From contig NZ_CP177163.1 in assembly GCF_046736075.1 (NCBI RefSeq), forward strand, positions 3,286,001 through 3,350,000: a stretch of 64,000 nt of DNA, in the 5' to 3' direction. The notes under the pieces are model-generated. The model searched no databases. It was not told the origin of the DNA and saw only the letters and a program-made list of their open reading frames with translations. Source of the stretch: Stenotrophomonas sp046736075. GTDB lineage: Bacteria > Pseudomonadota > Gammaproteobacteria > Xanthomonadales > Xanthomonadaceae. The translations under genes and the position numbers were made by a program. Of this stretch, positions 16,266-25,908 are shown piece by piece (within the stretch, counting starts at the first letter, position 1; each line of letters begins with the position of its first letter).

Positions 16266-17048
16266 ATGGTTGAGCCCATCGTCATTGAAGGGCAACGCGC
16301 CTGGCTGAAGCAGTACGGCGAAGGAAGTCGGGTAGTGGCCCTGGGCCTGCTCAACTTCATCGCGCGGCGGTTCCAGCTGGACGCCCTGCGTCCGCCGCCG
16401 CACCGGGGCGGCGATGCCGCCCGCGAAACCGAAGCCCGCCGCTTGGCCGAGTTGAAGGACCAGGGGGTGAATGTGCCGCCGGTGATCGGCAGCGGTCACG
16501 CCGCACTGGTGCTGGGCGACAACGGCAGCTCGTTCAATACCTGCCTGCGCCAGGCCGATGAAGCGGGCCGCGATCGACTGGTGTCGGTGGCGATGCAGGC
16601 GATCGCCTCGGCGCACCGCAATGGCGCCTATTTCGGCCAGCCGCTGCCGCGCAACCTGACCTGGGACGGGCAGCAGGTGGGCTTCATCGATTTCGAGGAA
16701 GACCCGCTGGAAGTGATGGACCTTGCCCAGGCCCAGGCGCGCGACTGGCTGATGTTCGGCTATGGCGTGGCCAAGTACTACGAGGACCGCCCGCAGCGGC
16801 TGCAGCAGCTGATGGCCGATGCAATGGACGGTGCCGAGGCACCGGTCCTGGCGCACGCGCACGAAGTCTCCGGCCGCCTGCGCGGTCTGGCCCGCGCCAG
16901 CCTGAAAATGGGCCGCTCGGCCCGCGCCCTGGCCCATGCGATCCTGATCGTGCACGGCGCCACCACGTTGGGCGTGCTGATGCTGGCCGTGATCTGTTTC
17001 GACTTCTTCTCCGACGGCGACCTGGACATTCTGCAGTTGCTGGTGTGA
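16266..17048 (+). CDS. Kinase-like protein with a C-terminal membrane anchor
   Basis: 260 residues. The first 215 carry a reduced protein-kinase fold of the type found in lipopolysaccharide kinases (InaA/WaaP) and BUD32-like proteins: a candidate ATP lysine K15, a helix glutamate in ARETEARRL, the catalytic-loop pattern H117...N130 (AHRNGAYFGQPLPRNL) and a metal motif FIDFE (140-144) in place of DFG. One hydrophobic segment (about 228-250) would anchor it in the inner membrane. The substrate is unknown. It lies between fabH and fabD, 74 bases after fabH, so it could be coexpressed with lipid synthesis; a sugar-lipid kinase role is only a guess. Confidence 0.75.
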   Translation: MVEPIVIEGQRAWLKQYGEGSRVVALGLLNFIARRFQLDALRPPPHRGGDAARETEARRLAELKDQGVNVPPVIGSGHAALVLGDNGSSFNTCLRQADEAGRDRLVSVAMQAIASAHRNGAYFGQPLPRNLTWDGQQVGFIDFEEDPLEVMDLAQAQARDWLMFGYGVAKYYEDRPQRLQQLMADAMDGAEAPVLAHAHEVSGRLRGLARASLKMGRSARALAHAILIVHGATTLGVLMLAVICFDFFSDGDLDILQLLV

Positions 17049-17090
17049 TCGAAGGCGCTGGTTGCTTGTGTGTCGAGGGTTCGGTGCGAC

Positions 17091-17180
17091 GTGCGTGACT
17101 TCCCGGGACACGCCGCAAGTACGTCCCTGTAGGCTCCATCGCCGCATCCATGCGGCGAAGGGTCCCGTGAACCCACGCAC
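17091..17180 (+). repeat. Modular intergenic repeat, copy A
   Basis: An outer stem (GTGCGTG...CACGCAC, with GGGAC/GTCCC) encloses the conserved block GGGACACGCCGCAAGTACG, then TCCCTGTAGGCTC, then a perfect inner hairpin TCGCCGCAT-CC-ATGCGGCGA (17139-17158) and GGTCCC. Copy B, 150 bases away in the opposite orientation, has the same block but a different inner hairpin. The 515-base space between the kinase-like gene and fabD holds both copies and no credible gene. Confidence 0.75.
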
Positions 17181-17308
17181 GCCGCACCGCCGACAGTTGG
17201 CCGGCGCGCATGGGCAATCCACGTCAACGCACACAGCGTTCGCTGTGCCACGCCAGCCCGCTGCACCCGCTTCTGCCCGTTCCATGCGCACCGACGCACC
17301 GTGCGGGG

Positions 17309-17411
17309 ACCGGGGCGAGTGGGGGTGTGGGACCGTAGAAAACATGGATGTTTTCTACGAGCCTACACGGACGTATTCACGGCGTGTCCCACACTCCCAC
17401 TCGTCGCGGTC
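17309..17411 (-). repeat. Modular intergenic repeat, copy B (inverted)
   Basis: Read on the minus strand: outer stem, GGGACACGCCGTGAATACG, TCCGTGTAGGCTC, then the perfect inner hairpin CGTAGAAAACAT-CC-ATGTTTTCTACG (17334-17359) and GGTCCC. The block is shared with copy A but the inner and outer stems differ in sequence while keeping the pairing. The fabD promoter must lie nearby but is not recognised. Confidence 0.75.
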
Positions 17412-17563
17412 CTCATCAGGGACCGTGCAGCGCAGGTGCTGTTGCCGTTCGCTTGAAGGGGTTGCACACGCCGTGCCCAGCCCCCTCAATACGCGGCAGT
17501 ACAGACGGAGGGCGGTGTTCCCCCTTATCATTTGCCGTTCGATTTTTGCAGGCGGATGACCGC

Positions 17564-18508
17564 GTGACCGATTCCAATCTCGCTTTCGTGTTCCCAGGCC
17601 AGGGCTCGCAGTCCGTGGGCATGCTCGCCGAACTGGCCGAACTGCACCCCCAGGTGCGTGAGGCGTTCAGCGAAGCGTCCGAGGGTGCCGGCGTGGACCT
17701 GTGGGCGCTGTCGCAGGGCGGTCCCGAGGAAATGCTCAACCGCACCGAATACACCCAGCCGGCCCTGCTGGCCGCCAGCATTGGCGTGTGGCGCGTCTGG
17801 AATGCCGTGGGCGGTGCCCAGCCGGCGGTGCTGGCCGGCCACAGCCTGGGCGAGTACACCGCCCTGGTGGCGGCGGGCGCACTGTCGCTGCGTGATGGCG
17901 CCCACCTGGTGCGCCTGCGTGGCCAGCTGATGCAGGATGCCGCGCCCACCGGCGTTGGCGCGATGGCCGCCGTGCTCGGTGCCGAGGATGCGCTGGTGCT
18001 GGAGGTCTGCGAGCAGGCCGCCGGCAGCCAGGTCGTGGTTCCGGCCAACTACAACTCGCCCGGCCAGATCGTGATCGGTGGCGATGCCGCCGCGGTTGAC
18101 CGCGCGCTGGCGCTGCTGGCCGAGAAGGGCGTGCGCAAGGCGGTCAAACTGGCCGTCAGCGTCCCCTCGCACACCCCGCTGATGCGCGAAGCCGCCAACC
18201 GCCTGGCCGAAACGATGGCCGGCCTGGACTGGCACGCCCCGGCGCTGCCGGTGGTGCAGAACGTGGATGCCCGCATTCACGACGGCATCGATGCGATCCG
18301 CCAGGCGCTGGTCCAGCAGCTGTACCTGCCGGTGCAGTGGACCGGTTGCGTGCAGGCGCTGGCCGCCCGTGGCGTCACCCGCGTGGCCGAGTGCGGTCCG
18401 GGCAAGGTCCTGACCGGATTGATCAAGCGCATCGACAAATCGCTGGACGCGCGCACACTGTCCACGCCCGCTGATTTTGAAGCCGCCCGCGAGACCTGGG
18501 CCGCCTGA
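17564..18508 (+). CDS. fabD: Malonyl-CoA:ACP transacylase
   Basis: 314 residues. Loads malonate from CoA onto acyl carrier protein. The nucleophile S94 stands in AGHSLGE, the histidine H203 in VPSHTPL, and the N-terminal AFVFPGQGSQ is the family signature. The start is a GTG at 17564; an ATG nine bases earlier is out of frame. It follows a 515-base repeat-filled gap, so it likely has its own promoter rather than being driven from fabH. fabG follows after 72 bases. Confidence 0.96.
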   Translation: MTDSNLAFVFPGQGSQSVGMLAELAELHPQVREAFSEASEGAGVDLWALSQGGPEEMLNRTEYTQPALLAASIGVWRVWNAVGGAQPAVLAGHSLGEYTALVAAGALSLRDGAHLVRLRGQLMQDAAPTGVGAMAAVLGAEDALVLEVCEQAAGSQVVVPANYNSPGQIVIGGDAAAVDRALALLAEKGVRKAVKLAVSVPSHTPLMREAANRLAETMAGLDWHAPALPVVQNVDARIHDGIDAIRQALVQQLYLPVQWTGCVQALAARGVTRVAECGPGKVLTGLIKRIDKSLDARTLSTPADFEAARETWAA

Positions 18509-18580
18509 TCTTTCGACCGCCTCCGCAACGGCATGGCCCTGTGCCTGCGCTGCGGACCGGTCCCGTCCGAGGAAACACAG

Positions 18581-19324
18581 ATGAGCAAGCCCCTTCAGGG
18601 TGAAATCGCACTGGTGACCGGCGCCAGCCGTGGCATCGGCGCGGCGATCGCCGACGCACTGGCCGCGCAGGGCGCGACCGTCATCGGCACCGCCACCACC
18701 GACACCGGCGCTGCCGCCATCGGCGAACGCCTGGCCGCCGTGGGTGGCCACGGCCGCGCGCTGAACGTTACCGACGCGGCCGCGCTGGATGCCGTGCTCG
18801 ACGGCATCGCCAAGGAGTTTGGTGCCATCACCATCCTGGTCAACAATGCCGGCATCACCCGCGACAACCTGCTGCTGCGCATGAAGGACGAGGACTGGCA
18901 GGCCATCCTCGACACCAACCTCACCAGCGTGTTCCGCACCTCCAAGGCCGTCATCCGCGGCATGATGAAGGCGCGCAAGGGCCGCATCATCAATATCGCC
19001 TCGGTGATCGGCGTGACCGGCAACGCCGGCCAGGCCAACTATGCGGCGGCCAAGGCGGGCATCATTGCCTTCTCCAAGTCGCTGGCCAAGGAAATCGGTT
19101 CGCGCGGCATCACCGTCAACGTGGTGGCGCCGGGCTTCATCGATACCGACATGACCAAGGCCCTGCCGGAAGAACAGCGCACCGGCCTGGTCAAGTCGAT
19201 CGCCCTGGAACGCCTCGGCGAACCGTCCGACATCGCCAATGCGGTGGCGTTCCTGGCCGGTCCCTCGGCCAGCTACATCACCGGCGAAACCCTCCATGTG
19301 AACGGCGGCATGTACATGCCGTAA
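18581..19324 (+). CDS. fabG: 3-oxoacyl-ACP reductase
   Basis: 247 residues, the first reductive step of the elongation cycle using NADPH. Visible: the cofactor motif TGASRGIG (13-20), NNAG (88-91), and the catalytic S141, Y154 and K158 (YAAAK). The ATG at 18581 is preceded by GAGGAAACACAG. It belongs to the fabD-fabG-acpP-fabF run. Confidence 0.97.
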   Translation: MSKPLQGEIALVTGASRGIGAAIADALAAQGATVIGTATTDTGAAAIGERLAAVGGHGRALNVTDAAALDAVLDGIAKEFGAITILVNNAGITRDNLLLRMKDEDWQAILDTNLTSVFRTSKAVIRGMMKARKGRIINIASVIGVTGNAGQANYAAAKAGIIAFSKSLAKEIGSRGITVNVVAPGFIDTDMTKALPEEQRTGLVKSIALERLGEPSDIANAVAFLAGPSASYITGETLHVNGGMYMP

Positions 19325-19477
19325 GCATGTGGCGCATGGATCGCGCCGCAAGTGGTTGATCTGAAAGATGTTTTGCAGCGATGCAAGGCGTCGCTGGTTT
19401 CCACTACACTATCCCACGGTCATCCATCACCGGATGGCGTCATTTTTGAACCACTACTCCATCTGGAGCGATATCCA

Positions 19478-19717
19478 ATGAGCACCATCGAAGAACGCGT
19501 CAAGAAAATCGTCGTCGAACAGCTTGGCGTCAAGGAAGAAGAAGTCACCAACAGCGCATCGTTCGTCGATGACCTGGGCGCTGACTCGCTGGACACCGTT
19601 GAACTGGTGATGGCGCTGGAAGAAGAGTTCGAGTGCGAAATCCCGGACGAAGAAGCCGAAAAGATCAGCACCGTCCAGGCTGCGATCGACTACATCAACG
19701 CCCACGTCAAGGCTTGA
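19478..19717 (+). CDS. acpP: Acyl carrier protein
   Basis: 79 residues, strongly acidic, with the phosphopantetheine serine S37 in GADSLDTVE. It carries the growing acyl chain. The 153 bases after fabG leave room for its own promoter: TACACT at 19405-19410 is a plausible -10, in line with acpP being transcribed more strongly than its neighbours in many bacteria, but the -35 is weak. Confidence 0.98.
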   Translation: MSTIEERVKKIVVEQLGVKEEEVTNSASFVDDLGADSLDTVELVMALEEEFECEIPDEEAEKISTVQAAIDYINAHVKA

Positions 19718-19853
19718 TGTCAGGCGGCTTGCGCGCGGCCGTGGCAATCGCCGCGACCGCGTGCGGCAAACTCATGGGGCCGCACATGCGGCCCTGTGCA
19801 TTTGAGCGTTACACCGCGTGATACCCGCAACACCCGGGTCAGGAGAATCTGCA

Positions 19854-21116
<1,263 letters not shown>

Positions 21117-21203
21117 TCCACGCGCCGTCGTACCCCGCACCCGGGCCGCCATCATGGCGGCCTTGGTGTATCTGGCCCCCGCGCTCCTTTCCGGTTCCCT
21201 GCC

Positions 21204-22559
21204 ATGCTCCAGATCCAGCCGTTGCCCGCCACCACCGACCTGCTCGCGCTGCAGCGCGTGGCCCCGTCGCGCTATCCGCTGCTGATGGAATCCACCGCGT
21301 CGGGCACCGCCCAGGGCCGGTGGGACCTGCTGCTGATGGCCAACGGCCAGTCGCTGGCGCTGCACGCCGACGGCGTGGTCCGCGACGCTGAGGGCATGGC
21401 CCAGGCGGGCAGCTTCCTCGAAGCGCTGGACGCGCACTGGGCGGCCCTGCGCCTGCCCCGCGAAGATACCCTGCTGCCGTTCCGCGGCGGCTGGGCGCTG
21501 ATGCTGGATTACGAACTGGCCGGGCAGATCGAAACCGTGCTGCGGCTGCCTGCGCGCGCTGACGGCCTGCCTTCGGCACTGGCCCTGCGCTGCCCGGCCG
21601 CCGTGCTGCACGACCGCGTGCTGGGCCAGTACCACGCGCTCTGCGAAACCGACCACGCCGCGCTGCTGTCGACCCTGCTGGCCGACGTGCAGGCATCGAC
21701 CACGCTGGCGCCGCTGCCGGCCTGGCAGCCGCCGGCCGACGTGGCGGAGGACGCCCCCGAACGCTTCACCGACGGTGTCGGCACCGTCATCGATTACCTC
21801 CGCGCCGGCGACGTGTTCCAGGTCAACCTGTCGCGGCGCTGGGCGGCACAGTTCGCCCAGCCGCTCTCGCCGCAGGCCCTGTATGCCCAGCTGCGGGTGG
21901 CCAACCCGGCCCCGTTCGCCGGCCTGTTCATGGCGCAGGGCAGGGCGGTGGTCAGCTCCTCGCCCGAGCGCCTGGTCTCGGTGCATGGCGATGACGTGCA
22001 GACCCGCCCGATCGCCGGCACCCGCCCGCGTTTCGCCGGCGACGACGATGCCGCACGCATCCAGGAGCTGGTCGGCCATCCCAAGGAGCGTGCCGAGCAC
22101 GTCATGCTGATCGACCTGGAGCGCAACGACCTGGGCCGCATCTGCACGCCCGGCAGCGTCGAGGTCGATGAGCTGATGACGGTGGAAAGCTACGCCCACG
22201 TGCATCACATCGTCAGCAACGTGCGTGGTCGCCTGCGCCAGGATGTCAGCCCCGGCGCGGTGATCGCCGCCACGTTCCCCGGCGGCACCATCACCGGCTG
22301 CCCCAAGGTGCGCTGCATGCAGATCATTGCCGAACTGGAGCAGACCGCACGCGGCGCCTACACCGGCGCGTTCGGTTGGCTGAACCGCGATGGCGACCTG
22401 GACCTGAACATCCTGATCCGCACCGCCGAAGTGGCCGCCGACACGGCGGTGTTCCGCACCGGTGCCGGCATCGTGGTCGATTCGGACCCGGTCAAGGAAC
22501 TGGACGAAACCCGTGCCAAGGCGCGTGGCCTGCTGCGTGCGCTGGGGCGGCAGGACTGA
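21204..22559 (+). CDS. pabB: Aminodeoxychorismate synthase component I (chorismate-binding)
   Basis: 451 residues of the chorismate-utilising family (PabB/TrpE). Visible: SSSPERLVSV (about residues 250-259), PIAGTRPR (about 269-276), ERNDLGR, AHVHHIVSNVRG and GGTITGCPKVRCMQ. With PabA it makes 4-amino-4-deoxychorismate for folate synthesis. The motif reads PIAGT, as in TrpE and in one class of PabB, rather than PIKGT with the covalent lysine of E. coli PabB. In E. coli this spot between fabF and mltG is held by pabC; here pabB takes it. TrpE identity is less likely given this context and the length. Confidence 0.9.
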   Translation: MLQIQPLPATTDLLALQRVAPSRYPLLMESTASGTAQGRWDLLLMANGQSLALHADGVVRDAEGMAQAGSFLEALDAHWAALRLPREDTLLPFRGGWALMLDYELAGQIETVLRLPARADGLPSALALRCPAAVLHDRVLGQYHALCETDHAALLSTLLADVQASTTLAPLPAWQPPADVAEDAPERFTDGVGTVIDYLRAGDVFQVNLSRRWAAQFAQPLSPQALYAQLRVANPAPFAGLFMAQGRAVVSSSPERLVSVHGDDVQTRPIAGTRPRFAGDDDAARIQELVGHPKERAEHVMLIDLERNDLGRICTPGSVEVDELMTVESYAHVHHIVSNVRGRLRQDVSPGAVIAATFPGGTITGCPKVRCMQIIAELEQTARGAYTGAFGWLNRDGDLDLNILIRTAEVAADTAVFRTGAGIVVDSDPVKELDETRAKARGLLRALGRQD

Positions 22560-22582
22560 GCCACGGTATGCTGTCCGACGGG

Positions 22583-22603
22583 GTGCCGGCCGCTGGCCGG
22601 TGC
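22583..22603. repeat. REP-like palindrome between pabB and mltG
   Basis: GTGCCGGCC - GCT - GGCCGGTGC with the same GCCGGCC-GCT-GGCCGG core as other REPs here. The GTAG head is changed to GGGT. Confidence 0.65.
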
Positions 22604-22632
22604 CGCGCACTGAATAACGACACGAGGTGAAC

Positions 22633-23691
22633 ATGGCGGGTGCGAAACGGGGATGTCTGGCCGTGCTGGCGGTACTGCTGCTGGGGGGGCTGGTGCTGGC
22701 GGCGGTGGGTGCCTGGTTCTGGCACGACCAGAGCCGCTTCGCCGACGCGCCGATCACCCCGGACCAGTCCAGCGTGGTGATCGCCTCCGGCGATGGCCTG
22801 AATACGGTGCTGGGCAAGCTGCGCGCTGCCGGTGTGGACGAAGGCAACGATACCCAGTGGACGCTGCTGGCACGCCAGCTCGATGCCGCCGGCAAGCTCA
22901 AGGTGGGCGAGTACGCGCTCGACGCCGGCCTCACCCCGCGCGAACTGCTCATCCGCATGCGTCAGGGCCGCGTGCTGCAGCACCGGCTGACCATCGTCGA
23001 AGGCTGGAACATCCGCCAGGTGCGCGCCGCGCTCAAGCGTGCCGATCCGCTGCGCCACACCACCGACGACATGGACGACGCCGCGCTGATGAAGGCGCTG
23101 GGCTTCCCTGGCGAACACCCCGAAGGCCGCTTCCTGCCGGAGACCTATGTCTACCAGCGCGGCGACAGCGACCTGGACGTGCTCAAGCGCGCCCATGCCG
23201 CAATGGAGAAGGAGCTGACCGCCGCCTGGGACAGCCGCGCCGACGACCTGCCGCTGAATTCGCCGTATGAGCTGCTGATCCTCGCCTCGATCATCGAGAA
23301 GGAAACCGCGCTGCCCAGCGAGCGCCCCCAGATCGCCGGCGTGTTCATGCGCCGCCTGAAGATCGGCATGCGCCTGCAGACCGATCCGACCGTGATCTAC
23401 GGCATCGGCAGCAGCTACGACGGCAACATCCGCAAGCGCGATCTCACCACCGATACCCCGTACAACACCTACACCCGCGCCGGCCTCACGCCGACGCCGA
23501 TCGCCATGCCCGGCCGCGACGCCCTGCATGCGGCCGCGCAGCCCGCCGCAGGCGACGCGCTGTACTTCGTGGCGGTCGGCGACGGCAGCGGCGCGCATGT
23601 GTTCTCGGCCAACTACACCGACCACAACGCGGCGGTTGCGCGGTACCTGCAGCAGCTGCGCCAGCAGCGCAGCCAGGCGGCACCGCAATGA
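22633..23691 (+). CDS. mltG: Endolytic murein transglycosylase
   Basis: 352 residues. One N-terminal membrane helix (about 9-30), then the YceG domain. The catalytic glutamate is E222 in ASIIEKET, followed by ERPQIAGVFMRRL and LQTDPTVIYG. MltG cuts nascent peptidoglycan strands in the periplasm and sets glycan length. The start ATG 22633 is chosen because GAGGTG is correctly spaced; GTG 22627 is the only other option. The stop overlaps tmk by four bases; mltG-tmk-holB-pilZ are translationally coupled. Confidence 0.96.
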   Translation: MAGAKRGCLAVLAVLLLGGLVLAAVGAWFWHDQSRFADAPITPDQSSVVIASGDGLNTVLGKLRAAGVDEGNDTQWTLLARQLDAAGKLKVGEYALDAGLTPRELLIRMRQGRVLQHRLTIVEGWNIRQVRAALKRADPLRHTTDDMDDAALMKALGFPGEHPEGRFLPETYVYQRGDSDLDVLKRAHAAMEKELTAAWDSRADDLPLNSPYELLILASIIEKETALPSERPQIAGVFMRRLKIGMRLQTDPTVIYGIGSSYDGNIRKRDLTTDTPYNTYTRAGLTPTPIAMPGRDALHAAAQPAAGDALYFVAVGDGSGAHVFSANYTDHNAAVARYLQQLRQQRSQAAPQ

Positions 23692-24356
23692 CTACCTCGC
23701 TGCTGCGCCACCCGCGCCTGATCAGCCTGGAGGGCGGCGAAGGCGCGGGCAAGACCACCGCCATCAATGCCCTCCGCGATGCGTTGCACGCGCGTGGTCA
23801 CGATGTGCTGCTCACCCGCGAGCCCGGTGGCACACCGCTGGCCGAGCGCATCCGCGCGCTGGTGCTCACCCCCGATGCAGAGATCGCCGCAGAGCCGCTG
23901 TCGGCCGAAGCCGAGCTGCTGCTGGTGTTTGCTGCGCGCGCCCAGCATGTGCGCGAGGTGATCCAGCCAGCCCTGCAACGTGGCGGCTACGTCATCAGCG
24001 ACCGCTTCACCGATTCCAGCTACGCCTACCAGGGTGGCGGACGCGGCCTGGACCCGGCCTGGATCGCCGACCTCGAGCGCCGGGCCGTCGGCCTGCTGCC
24101 GGGGCTGACCCTGCTGCTCGATGTGGACGTGGCCGTCGGCCGCGCCCGCGCCAATGGCCGCGACCTGTGGCCGGACCGCATCGAGAGCGAGCAGGACGAT
24201 TTCTTCCAGCGGGTGCGTGCGGTGTTCCGCCAGCGCGCCAGCCATGACCCCGCGCGTTTCCGCCTGATCGACGCCGGCCAGGACCAGTCCGGCGTGGCGC
24301 GGTCGGTGGTGGCCGCGGTGGACGCGTGGCTGGCACAGGAGCCTGCCCATGACTGA
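23688..24356 (+). CDS. tmk: Thymidylate kinase
   Basis: 222 residues. Phosphorylates dTMP to dTDP. Walker A GGEGAGKTT (16-24), the DR(F)TDSS motif SDRFTDSSYAYQGGGRG and the LID arginines (RANGRDLWPDRIE) are present. The gene overlaps mltG by four bases and holB by eight, as in the usual mltG-tmk-holB order. Confidence 0.97.
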   Translation: MTTSLLRHPRLISLEGGEGAGKTTAINALRDALHARGHDVLLTREPGGTPLAERIRALVLTPDAEIAAEPLSAEAELLLVFAARAQHVREVIQPALQRGGYVISDRFTDSSYAYQGGGRGLDPAWIADLERRAVGLLPGLTLLLDVDVAVGRARANGRDLWPDRIESEQDDFFQRVRAVFRQRASHDPARFRLIDAGQDQSGVARSVVAAVDAWLAQEPAHD

Positions 24357-25308
24357 CACCTTCTCGCCCTGGCAGCAGCGCGCCTACGACCAGACCGTGG
24401 CGGCGCTGGATGCCGGCCGCCTTGGCCACGGGCTGCTCATCTGCGGCCCGGCCGGGCTGGGCAAGCGTGCGGTTGCGCTGCGCCTTGCCGAGCACGTGCT
24501 CGGGCGTGGCGAACCGGCCGCGGCCAAGCGCAGCGCACAGCTGATTGCCGCCGGTACCCACCCGGACCTGCAGCTGATCTCGTTCATTCCCAACAAGTCC
24601 GGCGACAAGCTGCGCACCGAGATCGTGATCGAGCAGGTGCGCGAGATCTCGCAGAAGCTGGCGCTGACCCCACAGTACGGCATTGCCCAGGTAGTGATCG
24701 TCGATCCGGCCGATGCGATCAATCGCGCCGCCTGCAACGCGCTGCTCAAGACCCTCGAAGAGCCGCAGCCCGGCCGCTACCTCTGGCTGATCAGCAGCGA
24801 CCCGGCGCGCCTGCCGGCGACCGTACGCAGCCGCTGCCAGCGGCTGGAGTTCAAGCTGCCGCCGCGCGAGGAAGCGCTGGCGTGGCTGCAGGCGCAGGGC
24901 CACAGCGACGCCAGTGCGCGCGAAGCCCTCGACGCCGCACGCGGCCATCCCGGCCTGGCCGATGACTGGCTGCGCGAGGATGGCCTGGCGCTGCGCCGCC
25001 AGGTGGCCACCGATCTGGAATCGCTGGTGGCCGGCCGCGCCGGCGCGGTGGAACTGGCCCAGCGCTGGACCGGCGACGAGCACGGTGCGCTGCGCCTGCG
25101 CCATGCCGCCGACCTCGCGCTGGCCCAGGCGGCAGGCGGCGGCTTGACCGATCCGGACCGATTGCACAAGCTGGCGTCGTGGTTCGACGCCGCCAACCGA
25201 ACCCGCGATCTGCTGCGCACCACCGTGCGCGCCGATCTGGCGGTGGTGGAATTGTTGTTGGCCTGGAACAAGGTCAACGAGCGGCACCCAAGGGGAACTA
25301 GAGCATGA
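24349..25308 (+). CDS. holB: DNA polymerase III subunit delta'
   Basis: 319 residues. A clamp-loader subunit with an AAA+ fold: a degenerate P-loop GPAGLGKRA, then NALLKTLEEP (identical in style to DnaX) and the SRC arginine-finger segment RSRCQRLEF. The zinc-finger cysteines of E. coli delta' are not all seen, which is common in this group. It overlaps tmk by eight bases and pilZ by four, implying coupled translation. Confidence 0.95.
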   Translation: MTDTFSPWQQRAYDQTVAALDAGRLGHGLLICGPAGLGKRAVALRLAEHVLGRGEPAAAKRSAQLIAAGTHPDLQLISFIPNKSGDKLRTEIVIEQVREISQKLALTPQYGIAQVVIVDPADAINRAACNALLKTLEEPQPGRYLWLISSDPARLPATVRSRCQRLEFKLPPREEALAWLQAQGHSDASAREALDAARGHPGLADDWLREDGLALRRQVATDLESLVAGRAGAVELAQRWTGDEHGALRLRHAADLALAQAAGGGLTDPDRLHKLASWFDAANRTRDLLRTTVRADLAVVELLLAWNKVNERHPRGTRA

Positions 25309-25658
25309 GCGCCACCAACGCCCGCCAGGGCATCCTGTCCCTGGCCGTGAAGGACAAGGCCGCGCTGTACAGCGCATACATGCCGTTCGTGAAGAACGGC
25401 GGCATCTTCGTGCCCACGCCCAAGCGTTACTTTCTCGGCGACGAGGTGTTCCTGCTGCTGACCCTGCCGGACTCCAGCGAACGCCTGCCGGTGGCCGGCA
25501 AGGTGATCTGGGTGACCCCGGCCGGTGCGCAGGGCAACCGCGCCGCCGGCATCGGCGTACAGCTTGCCGAAGGCACCGAAGGCGAGGCGGTACGGCACAA
25601 GATCGAGACGCTGCTGGCCGGCATCCTCACCTCGGACAAGCCCACGCACACGATGTGA
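25305..25658 (+). CDS. pilZ: PilZ-domain type IV pilus protein
   Basis: 117 residues, standalone PilZ domain. The c-di-GMP-binding motifs RxxxR and (D/N)xSxxG are not present: the N-terminus reads RQGILSLAVKDKAALYSAYM and the second region KNGGIFVPTPKRYFLGDEV. This matches the xanthomonad PilZ type that does not bind c-di-GMP but acts in type IV pilus assembly through FimX and PilB (established for Xanthomonas homologues). Its start overlaps holB by four bases. pilT and pilU are 34 kb further on in this window. Confidence 0.92.
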   Translation: MSATNARQGILSLAVKDKAALYSAYMPFVKNGGIFVPTPKRYFLGDEVFLLLTLPDSSERLPVAGKVIWVTPAGAQGNRAAGIGVQLAEGTEGEAVRHKIETLLAGILTSDKPTHTM

Positions 25659-25677
25659 AGAAATTTCAGGAAAACCG

Positions 25678-25705
25678 TTGACGTGAAAATTTGCCGCCCT
25701 ATAAT
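25678..25705 (+). promoter_or_regulatory. Strong sigma-70 promoter for tRNA-Val
   Basis: TTGACG (25678-25683), 16-base spacer, TATAAT (25700-25705). The start would be near 25712, twelve bases ahead of the tRNA. The best consensus promoter in the window. Confidence 0.93.
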
Positions 25706-25723
25706 GAGCGGCTCAGCAGCATC

Positions 25724-25798
25724 GGGCGGTTAGCTCAGCGGTAGAGCATTGCCTTCACACGGCAAGGGTCGCAGGTTCGAACCCTGCACCGCCCACCA
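25724..25798 (+). tRNA. tRNA-Val (anticodon CAC)
   Basis: 75 bases with encoded CCA (25796-25798). Acceptor stem GGGCGGT/ACCGCCC, D arm GCTCAGCGGTAGAGC, anticodon loop TTCACAC between TTGCC and GGCAA, T arm GCAGGTTCGAACCCTGC. Preceded by a consensus promoter and followed by a terminator, so it is a single-gene unit. Confidence 0.97.
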
Positions 25799-25810
25799 TG
25801 ATTCAGCCGA

Positions 25811-25838
25811 AAAAGCCTCCGGAAACGGGGGCTTTTTT
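25811..25838 (+). terminator. Rho-independent terminator after tRNA-Val
   Basis: AAAAGCCTCCG - GAAA - CGGGGGCTTTT with one T-G pair and six T (25833-25838). Confidence 0.93.
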
Positions 25839-25908
25839 GTTGGGTGCAAATCGGTCTGCAGCGGATTCGCCTCGCCTGCTGCGAAGCGCGTGTGCGGATA
25901 TCCTGGCA

